DNA of 64,000 bases from Zopfochytrium polystomum (Eukaryota; Chytridiomycota; Chytridiomycetes; Chytridiales; Chytridiaceae), in assembly GCA_025765615.1 (NCBI GenBank), contig JAIVFJ010000171.1, forward strand, positions 62,001-126,000, written 5' to 3'. The notes below the pieces were generated by a model, which was given only the letters and a program-made list of their open reading frames with translations, was not told the origin of the DNA and did not search any database. This document shows, one piece after another, positions 22,958-31,899 of this stretch (the first letter of the stretch is position 1; each line of letters opens with the position of its first letter). The position numbers were made by a program, and so were the translations under genes.

Positions 22958-23048
22958 CGCTACCAGGAGGACTTGAACCACCAACCTTGCAGTGTGCTGC
23001 TGACCATGTCTAACAGACGCACGCGCTAACCAGTTGCGCCACGGCAGC
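22958..23048 (-). tRNA. tRNA-Asn (GTT) with a 17-bp intron
   Basis: The minus strand has acceptor GCTGCCG/TGGTAGC (two G-T pairs), D arm GGCGCAACTGGTTAGCGC, and an anticodon loop CTGTTA followed by a 17-base insert before the 3' side of the stem, the standard intron position. The anticodon is GTT. The stem has one mismatch next to the loop. The T arm GGTGG-TTCAAGT-CCTCC has one T-T mismatch. Confidence 0.75.
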
Positions 23049-23528
23049 ATATTACAGTTTGAAGATGGTTGCCAATTGATCCAATTCTTTTCACACTTTC
23101 CCATTCAAGGAAGCGTTCAAAATGTGTGGCAGAGATTGCATATGACCATAGGATTGTTGGGTTTTGTGTTGACTCTCCATTCTCAAAATGGCATGCCACT
23201 TTCCCCGACCCTTCCACCTTCTTGTGACGCAGCCTCCACTCTCGACGTCACCTTCAACACTGCAACTTCAACATTAAGGAAAGCAGCAGTTTCCCGGATT
23301 CCAATGTCTGGGAAAGGCTGAAGTCCTGCTGGTCATTGAGTCTGGAAAGTTAAACTAAGCCTGAATCTTCATTATAGCATTATTAGCACCCTGGCAGTCT
23401 CTAATTTCCATCAGAAACTGTTCAAGCAGTCCCAAACTGCCTGGCATGGGCATTTAGGTAGGCTCTTGTGCAAAAATTTTTTGGTCAAACACTGTTGCTT
23501 GGTCCATCTGCCCTTTGCCAATGACGTC

Positions 23529-25545
23529 TGTTGAGATTCGACCCACAGGGTACACGACGCCCGTTACTGATGATCCCTTTGAGAACTCCATCCAATCACA
23601 TTGGATGGGGTGCTTGAAGGGCTCAGTAGATTCAATACTTGAATGGGGCGCTCGGAAGGGCTAATCTGTTCTCAATAAAAAGAGATAGGCAAAGGCGGCT
23701 GTTGTTCTAGCTTTGTTCATCCTATACCGGTAGGAACAATGCAATTAGAACATGCACAAAAACGCTCAAACTACGCACTCTGCACATGTAACACAGCACA
23801 GCAAGCATGCAGAAGCAGTGTACCACTGCCCAATGCTCCGGAATTCCGCTCTCTGCACCGGAATTCCGCACTCTGCATCGGAATTCCGCTTCCTGATCTG
23901 GAATTCCTCTCTCTGCACCGGAATTCCGCTTCCTGATCTGGAATTCCAGCTTTCCTGCTGTGCTGTGCAATCTGAGCAATGCAACAGGCATTTAGGAATC
24001 AGGGATTGCACCAATCACTGCATTTCTAAAAGTGAGATAAAAACTGAGCTCACCAGAGATTGCACCAATCATTGGATTTCTAAAAACAAGGAAAAAAAGC
24101 GGCTTGTTTCCCAAACAAGCTTCCTGATTTGGAAACAACCAAACCAATTTACAAGCAACTGTTTCTCAAACAAGCTGTAAATTGGTTCCTGGTGGTACTC
24201 AGCCCAGACAAAGTGCTCAGCCCAAGGTGGTACTCAGCCCTGGCTGGTACTTAGCCCTGGGTGGTGCTCAGCCCAGGCTGGTACTCAGCCCTGGCTGGTA
24301 TTCAGCCCTGAGTGATGCCCAGCACTGGGTGGTACTCAGCCCTGAATGGGTACTTAGCCCAGGCTGGGGATTGGTGCTCAGCCTGTTTTATCTCATTTCT
24401 GTGGCCTGCTTTGTGCAGCCCACTGCTCCCTCTGTTTTCTGATGGCTCCAACCTGCAGGAGTATAAAAGCAGCAACCTCTCACAGAGATCAAACAAGGAA
24501 AAAAAAAACCCCCTCCTTGCTGCTTTGACAGAATCCAGTGCAAAACAAGCCAATCTCTCTTCCTCCATTTGCTCTCTCTTCCATCTCTGCCCACTGAGAT
24601 AAAACAGGCTGAGCACCAATCCCCAGCCTGGGCTAAGTACCCATTCAGGGCTGAGTACCACCCAGTGCTGGGCATCACTCAGGGCTGAATACCAGCCAGG
24701 GCTGAGTACCAGCCTGGGCTGAGCACCACCCAGGGCTAAGTACCAGCCAGGGCTGAGTACCACCTTGGGCTGAGCACTTTGTCTGGGCTGAGTACCACCA
24801 GGAACCAATTTACAGCTTGTTTGAGAAACAGTTGCTTGTAAATTGGTTTGGTTGTTTCCAAATCAGGAAGCTTGTTTGGGAAACAAGCCGCTTTTTTTCC
24901 TTGTTTTTAGAAATCCAATGATTGGTGCAATCTCTGGTGAGCTCAGTTTTTATCTCACTTTTAGAAATGCAGTGATTGGTGCAATCCCTGATTCCTAAAT
25001 GCCTGTTGCATTGCTCAGATTGCACAGCACAGCAGGAAAGCTGGAATTCCAGATCAGGAAGCGGAATTCCGGTGCAGAGAGCGGAATTCCGATGCAGAGA
25101 GCTGAATTCCGGAGCATTGGGCAGTGGTACACTGCTTCTGCATGCTTGCTGTGCTGTGTTACATGTGCAGAGTGCGTGGTTTGAGCGTTTTTGTGCATGT
25201 TCTAATTGCATTGTTCCTACCGGTAGGATGAACAAAGCTAGAACAACAGCCGCCTTTGCCTATCTCTTTTTATTGAGAACAGATTAGCCCTTCCAAGCGC
25301 CCCATTCAAGTATTGAATCTACTGAGCCCTTCAAACACCCCATCCAATGTGATTGGATGGAGTTCTCAAAGGGATCATCAGTAACGGGCGTCGTGTACCC
25401 CGTGGGTCGAATCTCAACACACTCCTCTCTCCTCTCTCCATCCTCTCACTCCTCTCCCTTTTCCATCATCACTGCTCTCTCTCTCTCTCTCTCTCTTCAT
25501 CCCCACACACACCAAGTCCCTCCAGTCCTGGGTGGGATTTCATCA
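23529..25545 (+). repeat. Solo LTR-A carrying an internal inverted LTR segment
   Basis: Starts TGTTGAGATTCGACC and ends GGGATTTCATCA, flanked on both sides by ACGTC (23524-23528 and 25546-25550), a 5-bp target duplication. Compared with the intact copies at 28159 and 45590, it follows the LTR to ...CTGCCCACT at 24595, then runs through the reverse complement of the first ~867 bp of an LTR (24595-25419, ending ATCTCAACA), and resumes at CACTCCTCTCTCC to the normal end. The arms 23529-24395 and 24595-25419 are inverted copies about a 199-bp spacer. They differ in the number of GGAATTCC units and at CCTATACCGG versus CCTACCGG. A TATA box (TATAAAAG) lies at 24462. Confidence 0.9.
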
Positions 25546-26585
25546 ACGTCAGCTGGCGTCGTACAAGCCCTTCAACCACAACTGCATCAGCAAGTGTCAT
25601 AGCAACACTTGCCGCTGTTGGCTGTTTGTTTGCTGTTTGCACACCTGTGTCAACAGCCAGATGGCTGCGCTCACCAATGTTGTCGAGGGCAAAAAGGCAT
25701 GGTCATCCAGCAGATGGACCTATGATTTTGCATCTTGCTCAGTACTGTGATTGACTTTTGATTTACGTTTCTGGATTCTCAGATATTTGTGTTGCTTAGG
25801 CAGATTGGCCAATACGCTCACTAAAACTATTGCGATACTTTTTGGCATACTTTCTGCTTTGGACTCTCAGCGGCAATAGAAAGGGCAACAACATTGGGGT
25901 AGGCATGATCCTTGTGGAGCACTGGAGGTGGAGGTGATTGCGAGGCAGCTGCTGCATGTGTTGGTGCAGGGTTGGCAAGCAATGAAGGCATTGGGGTCTC
26001 AGTGGCCACCACAGAGCCCCAGCACATGACCACAGCAAAAAAGTGTTGGTGTACAGTGACGGCACTGGAGTAGTTAACTGAGGTAAAGCAATTTGGGCGG
26101 GCCAGCTAGCGATGCAGGCTTTCTGCTTTGGACACCAGGGACACCCTGGGACCCAATTCATTTGGTAGCGTAACAGCAGTACCAGCTACGTCTGTGACTG
26201 GAGATCCTGTGGCAGTCACGTGACTTATGGGAGACAAGTAGTGTGGGAAACAAAAAATAAAAAATAGAAAACAAACCACCACTCTTGTCAACCCTTGCAA
26301 ACAACAAAGCTGCGGGTCAAGTGCCAACAAAAGGAGAATTGCTGCACAGAGTGCAAAGAACGCAAAACACCAAACTTCCTTCCATCCCAGACCAGATTGC
26401 AGATAGCTTTTGGCCCCAACGTTTGACTGATTCTGTGCAAGAAAATCTGGTCAACTTTGTTCAAATTCGACCCCAATTTGCTGTGGCCTCGCCTCAGGTG
26501 AGCCGAACCAGTAACAGTGCACCAGTCTCTGGCAAAAGGCAAACTGCCATCTTCATATACGAGCTCATTGTGCTAGTTGTTATCT

Positions 26586-26642
26586 GGCTGCGTAGTGTAG
26601 GGGTTATCACATCAGATTCTGATTCTGGGGACCCCCAGTTCT
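26586..26642 (+). pseudogene. tRNA-Gln (CTG) relic, 3' end lost
   Basis: GGCTGCGTAGTGTAGGGGTT resembles a tRNA-Gln 5' half. The anticodon stem TCAGA/TCTGG encloses TTCTGAT, anticodon CTG. The T arm begins CCCCAGTTC but the T stem and acceptor cannot be completed, so the gene is truncated. Confidence 0.5.
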
Positions 26643-26659
26643 TTTCCACATTCAATTAG

Positions 26660-27865
26660 TGGCACTGCCCAATAGCGGGCGGCGGGAAAAAGGGAAAATC
26701 AATTGACGAGAAAATGCCAGAAAACAGATTCCACTAATTGGGCCCCCCACCCCTGTCATGTCAAACCACACCCACCAGAGCATGGTTCTCGCTCAACCTT
26801 CCACCACCGCTTTCTCGTCCCGCAGTCTCAGCCCACTCGTGCCGCTGGCTCGCCGTTTTGCCTCGCCCTCGTCTGGCACAACGCCGCGTCCTCGCGCATA
26901 CACCAGCACCGCGGCGATGGCGGCGCTCTCGCTTGTCACACGCCGACCACCGAATGGTCCGATCATCTTCCTCTCCTGCGTCTGGTCTGTCCGCACTGTC
27001 CTCCACGCTCACCCTTCACGCGAGACCAGCACCTTCTTTGCAACAACTGAAACAAAGATGAGCGCGACACCATCCTTCTCTCAGCGATCAACTCAAGCTC
27101 TGGCAGGTGTCGAGGCAGGCTGTGCAATGGCGAATACCATCCTGAATCTGTTTCAGCACAATTAACTTCTTCCTCTTCGCCGTCGACCCCTAATCAGATC
27201 CGTCGACAAGGACAACCTCCACCACTACCTCCGTCGATTGCAACCATCACGCACATTCTGCTTAAATCAAGTTTCCTCCTGTCACATCATGCGCTCGACA
27301 CACCTCACCCTCGCCCAAGTGGGTGATGCGCATTGTCCTGCCGCAGCCATCCTTTGAGCCGCACCACCTACCCTCGTGTTGGTTCCCAATTGCCCAAAGA
27401 TTGGTTTGCCACTGTCATTGCCAGGGCATGCAATAAATGCTTCACTGCATCGGAAGGGGTTTGCAGCAAGACTCATAGCATCGCACCATGTCACCAGCAC
27501 CATTGATGCCGTTCTCCGTGTATTGGTGATGGTGACTCTCTGTCGCCCTCAGCGGCTTTTGGAGCGGAATTGCGATGTGAATGCTGCGGCATGATGGGGT
27601 ACAACGCTTCGAGGAAATCAAGCTGCAGAATTGCTGTCTTTGCTTTCTTCTCATTTTTAACTCCATCACTCCGGGTTATCACAGCCATAATGTTGCAGGA
27701 AGATTACCATTGTACGCGCTGTCATGCTCTTCTTTAGCGTGACACTGCCTGTAATGGCTTCTTCTTCACACGCACAATTGTTTCAATTATTTCTATTTCC
27801 TTGCTGTTTTGTTTGACTTCACCTAAGTTGACAAAGGATATCCTTCTAGGTTGACGTCCCACACT
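26660..27865. other. No gene supported
   Basis: A frame at 26758-27165 (plus) is rich in Ser, Thr, Pro and Arg and could be read as a mitochondrial-type leader, but the same DNA is open in the other frames too and no domain is visible. The remainder holds no recognised feature. Confidence 0.4.
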
Positions 27866-27869
27866 CTTA

Positions 27870-28158
27870 TCAAAAATAGAGCCTTGCTCGTTCCTTTTCC
27901 TGTTGGCACCACGCAATTGATAGTAGGACTGAATCACACCAATCGTGCTTCAATCCGACCGAAAGGTCCAGTCCCTGAAGTACCCTTTCTTGAACGAGGA
28001 TTGGCAGCACCTTCTTGGTTACTTTTTTTTTGGCCGCTCGTCGAGCATTGTCCAATTGCAAACTTTTGCTAGAAGAAGCTGTATCTGCGTTTTTGTTGGA
28101 CCTCTGTCAAGAAGTTGGCCGTTTCTGTGTCTGAAGCATGGGATTTGCACAAGCACTG
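27870..28158 (-). pseudogene. C-terminal part of a CCE1/YDC2-like Holliday-junction resolvase
   Basis: The minus strand reads NARRAAKKKVTKKVLPILVQ, then VGLKHDWCDSVLLSIAWCQQ and ends KERARLYF with a TGA at 27872-27870. The K-[KH]D-D/W-x-D-S-[FL]-L pattern near the C-terminus is what I expect from mitochondrial RuvC-fold resolvases, where the last acidic residues complete the active site. Upstream the frame meets a stop and then the LTR at 28159. The matching N-terminal half lies on the same strand at 30697-31139, across the LTR-gag insertion. The middle of the protein is missing or unreadable. Confidence 0.6.
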
Positions 28159-29379
28159 TGTTGAGATTCGACCCACGGGGTACACTACGTCCGTTACTGA
28201 TGATCCCTTTTGAGAACTCCATCCAATCACATTGGATGGGGTGCTTGAAGGGCTCAGTAGATTCAATACTTGAATGGGGCGCTCGGAAGGGCTAATCTGT
28301 TCTCAATAAAAAGAGATAGGCAAAGGCGGCTGTTGTTCTAGCTTTGTTCATCCTACCGGTAGGAACAATGCAATTAGAACATGCACAAAAACGCGCAAAC
28401 TACGCACTCTGCACATGTAACACAGCACAGCAAGCATGCAGAAGCAGTGTACCACTGCCCCAGGCTCCGGAATTCCGCTCTCTGCACCGGAATTCCGCCC
28501 TTTTGCATCGGAATTCCGCTTCCTGATCTGGAATTCCTCTCTCTGCACCGGAATTCCGCTTCCTGATCTGGAATTCCAGCTTTCCTGCTGTGCTGTGCAA
28601 TCTGAGCAATGCAACAGGCATTTAGGAATCAGGGATTGCACCAATCACTGCATTTCTAAAAATGAGATAAAAACTGAGCTCACCAGAGATTGCACCAATC
28701 ATTGGATTTCTAAAAACAAGGAAAAAAGCGGCTTGTTTCCCAAACAAGCTTCCTGATTTGGAAACAACCAAACCAATTTACAAGCAACTGTTTCTCAAAC
28801 AAGCTGTAAATTGGTTCCTGGTGGTACTCAGCCCAGACAAAGTGCTCAGCCCAAGGTGGTACTCAGCCCTGGCTGGTCCTTAGCCCTAGGTGGTGCACAG
28901 CCCAGGCTGGTACTCAGCCCTGGGTGGTGCTCAGCCCAGGCTGGTACTTAGCCCTGGCTGGTGCTCAGCCCTGAGTGATGCCCAGCCCTGGGTGGTACTC
29001 AGCCCTGAATGGGTACTTAGCCCAGGCTGGGGGTTGGTGCTCAGCCTGTTTTATCTCATTTCTGTGGCCTGCTCTGTGCAGCCCACTTCTCCCTCTGTTT
29101 TCTGATGGCTCCAACCTGCAGGAGTATAAAAGCAGCAACCTCTCACAGAGATCAAACAAGGAATCCAACCCCCTCCTTGCTGCTTTGACAGAATCCAGTG
29201 CAAAACAAGCCACTCTCTCTTCCTCCATTTGCTCTCTCTTCCATCTCTGCCCACTCACTCCTCTCTCCTCTCTACATCCTCTCACTCCTCTCCCTTTTCC
29301 ATCATCACTGCTCTCTCTCTCTCTCTCTCTTCATCCCCACACACACCAAGTCCCTCCAGTCCTGGGTGGGATTTCATCA
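28159..29379 (+). repeat. LTR-A (5' LTR of a gag-bearing element)
   Basis: 1221 bp, TGTTGAGATTC...GGGATTTCATCA, collinear with the copies at 23529 and 45590. It contains GGAATTCC-centred tandem units (28470-28575), a perfect 12-bp inverted repeat AACCAATTTACA/TGTAAATTGGTT with a 22-nt loop (28771-28816), a tandem array of ~18-bp TGGTACTCAGCCCTGGC units (28855-29040), a TATA box (TATAAAAG, 29125) and a CT-rich tail. The bases before (CACTG) and after (CAAAG) do not match, consistent with a 5' LTR whose partner LTR is missing. Confidence 0.9.
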
Positions 29380-29591
29380 CAAAGCTACCTACAAGCCGTC
29401 GGCCACACTCGTACGCTCGAACAGGGCCCTGCTGCTCTTACAAGAAAAGGGTTTCTGACTCTAAACAAGACCAACCTGTCTGTGAGCACCGGCTCACCAG
29501 CTACTTTAAGGCAACAAAGGGCTCTTGGCTCTCTACAAGAAAGGGCTACCGCTCTAAACAAGTCCACTGGTCCACCAAGCCGCTACCTAGC

Positions 29592-30691
29592 ATGTCTTCT
29601 TCGACCCCCAAGGCTGTCCGCTTCTCTTCTTACGGCTACCAGGCTTGGGAACTGCATGTGGAAGAAGTCATCAAGCCGGTCATGGCATACAATCTTGTTG
29701 CCAGCTTCCTCAAGCCTGATTACTTCGGTACGTTCAACGAGCACTGCACCAAGGTCGGCATCGGCGCTGCTCCTCCCAGTATTGGTTCTCCCCCTGAATC
29801 CTCTGCAACGGCGGAGGCCAAGGCTGCGTACAGTGAGATGTACCGTCTGCACCACGCTGCCCTTGACAAGTACCACACTGGTATACGCCAAGAACACAAG
29901 ACCTACAGGGAGCTTGAGGCCCAACACGACAAGGCGGTTGCTACCCTCGACTCCTGCTCGCGCATCGAGGATGTGCGCTCCATGAATGCAGCAAACATCA
30001 CCAACTGCGCTGATCGGTACAAGTGGCTCAATGACAAGTACGCCCTGCAGGACCACACTGGTTCACAGCAGGACAAGTGGCTTGCGACTTACAGTCGTTT
30101 GGCAAAACCCAGAGACTCTGGTCCGGCAGTCCAGGAGTGGTACACCACTCTGACCACACTGGTCACGGATTGGCCAAAGCATTTCAAATGTACTGCCACC
30201 ACTTGCAGGGGTGTGACAAACATCCTGCGTCTGCCATCATCCACAAAGCAAGGGAAACGCTGCCTGGACATGAAATCTTCTCTGGCGTTCGTCAAAATCT
30301 TCTCAAGGGGCTGTCAGGCTACGCCAACACCAGCGACCTCGTCAAGGAGTTGACAAACTGCCACACGCTGTACCAGCAAAGCAAAGAGAAGAACAGCAGA
30401 CACTCTGCTCACCACGGCACTTCTGAGATGGAAACAGCTGCTTCAGCAAAGGCCTCAGTGGCAACCAAGAAGCGCAAGATCGGTGAGGCACTCAACGGCA
30501 AGCCTACTTGTGACCTTCATGGAATCTGGGTCTCACACTCTCGCGAGGAATGCCTCAAGTTCCCTCACGGGAAGTCAGAGCCAGCTCGCCCTGCAAAGAA
30601 GGCCAAGGGCAAGCAGCCTGCACACGCCAAAGAAGCCAAGGCCACGCCAGCTGATTCCAAGAAAGCTACTGAGACAGCCATCACTCCGTAA
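29592..30691 (+). pseudogene. Copia-like Gag of the LTR-A element (frameshifted)
   Basis: Begins MSSSTPKAVRFSSYGYQAW 213 bp after the LTR-A end. The first frame (to about 30.2 kb) contains W..W-type helices and ALDKYHTGIRQEHKTYRELE; the second frame (from about 30.15 kb to the stop at 30691) contains KARETLPGHEIFSGVRQNLL and a C-terminal CDLHGIWVSHSREEC motif, a C-x2-H...H-x4-C zinc knuckle-like pattern, followed by a Lys/Ala-rich basic tail. One frameshift separates them. Capsid proteins of this sort package element RNA. No protease, integrase, RT or 3' LTR follows; sequence of another gene begins within ten bases of the stop codon. The element is thus a 5' LTR-gag remnant or was joined to this site by deletion. 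Confidence 0.65.
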
Positions 30692-30696
30692 TGCAC

Positions 30697-31139
30697 GAAT
30701 TCAAAAGAGCCTAGCTTATCAACCAATGTCGTCAACAGGCCCTCCTTCGGTGTTGACGGATTGGATTTTAAAACAGAATACCCAAGGTTCTTTGTCCCAA
30801 CGTCGATACCAACAATGATTGTTGCTTTCGCCAGTTGGGGCTGAAAATCTGCGCTACCCTTCAAAGCAGCCTTAATAGCTTCGAAATACGCCGCTTTCGT
30901 GGTGCCGGAGGTTGGGGTTGCTCCAATTTTTGAAGAAATGCTCTTGAGAATTGCGTGAGTCTGATGGAGTGAAACATCTGAAGCATTTGTTTAGTATCTG
31001 TTGCATTATGAAACCACGCACACTTACAGAAGTCTGAGAACTTCGTAGGCTTAAGCTGCCGCCGTTGTTAATTTGGGACTCTCGAAGGCTTACGCTGCCA
31101 CCCTTGTTGCTTTGGGGCTCTCGCTATCGTTGGTTTCAT
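30697..31139 (-). pseudogene. N-terminal part of a CCE1/YDC2-like Holliday-junction resolvase
   Basis: Two exons on the minus strand. Exon 1 (31028-31139) starts MKPTIARAPKQQGWQRK; exon 2 (30977 down to about 30697) joins in frame across a 50-bp intron (GTAAGT...TTCAG, 30978-31027). The spliced frame reads VSLHQTHAILKSISSKIGAT then PTSGTTKAAYFEAIKAAL, a SAP-like helix pair, and TIIVGIDVGTKNLGYSVLKS, the D-x-G-x-[KR]-N first active-site strand of this family. CCE1/YDC2 resolve four-way junctions in mitochondrial DNA and carry an N-terminal SAP-like motif before the RuvC fold. Exon 1 holds a 39-bp in-frame tandem duplication whose second copy contains a TAA stop. The gene then breaks off at the gag end near 30691-30697. 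Confidence 0.65.
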
Positions 31140-31289
31140 CTTCAAAACAATTCAGATAATTTTTTTTTTCTCTATTCCATCACAACTCATTTCTTTATTC
31201 AACAGCGACTGCATAATTTGAAGTCCCTTCGGTGCTTGGGAGTGGGCGCGACAAATCTGCACTGGTTGTGTGCTTGTGTATGTCGACAA

Positions 31290-31890
31290 TTACGTTCATG
31301 AAGTCCTCTGAAAACTCCCTTTACTTCCTATTCGGTCGAGCTTTTTTCTGCAAGCGGTCATCTGCCTTTGCCTTCGACTTTCTCTTTGAAGACAGCTCTG
31401 TCTCCAGCAAACTTCCAGGCTTCTCTGCAGACTTTCGTTCTCGGAGTTTTCGTTTCGCATCAGGGGTATCTGGTGCTTGTGCTCGAACGTTTGAAAATTC
31501 CTTAGCAAACTGTAAAGCGTCAAATATTTTGCTGCAGTTCGGCCCAGATTGGTCCAAAATAGCTGCTGCTTGCTGAGGGGATATCGTTCGCTGAATTTGA
31601 ACTTGTTGTATTTGCCTTGCATTGTGCCAAGTTTCGAGATAAATGTTTGAACAGCGGCTGTTGTTCCAACTTCTTTTATCTTTCCACCTTCCCATCGCCA
31701 AACCTTGATGAACTCAATCCAATTTGGCTGGCTTGTAATATCGTATAGCGAGGGTTTCGCTTCAAAGTAGATTTGATAGACTGGGTAGCACTGCCGCATG
31801 GATCCAAGCGAACCCGGAAATAGGACATTTGTTAGCTGTTCATCAGACTCCTTTGAAATATAAAAACTTCGCGAATGAAGCAATCAAAGC
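31290..31890 (-). CDS. Unrecognised protein, basic C-terminus (possibly frameshifted)
   Basis: One frame (31296-31883) reads GSMRQCYPVYQIYFEAKPSL and PNWIEFIKVWRWEGGKIKEV; a second frame overlapping its 3' half (31321-31701) reads PQQAAAILDQSGPNCSKIFD then KRKLRERKSAEKPG and ends in KKARPNRK. The first part and the second part each look protein-like, with a switch near 31600, so either a frameshift or a short intron lies there. The Lys/Arg-rich tail could be a nuclear signal. No start codon is obvious at 31883 (the frame stays open upstream). I do not recognise the family. Confidence 0.4.
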
Positions 31891-31899
31891 GCGCTGCGT

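Noticed and set aside
23531..23580. LTR-A start resembles a tRNA T arm on the minus strand (GGGTCGAATCTCAACA)
   Set aside because: No cloverleaf can be built; the bases are the conserved LTR terminus in three copies.
23820..23960. Regularly spaced GGAATTCC repeats that look superficially CRISPR-like
   Set aside because: The spacers are themselves repeated (CTCTCTGCACC, CTTCCTGATCT), the array is part of every LTR-A copy, and the genome is eukaryotic; it is an LTR minisatellite.
24302..24808. A 168-residue minus-strand frame rich in VLSPGWYLALGGAQPR-like repeats
   Set aside because: It is a translation of the LTR-A tandem array, open on both strands because of the inverted repeat; there is no evidence of a protein.
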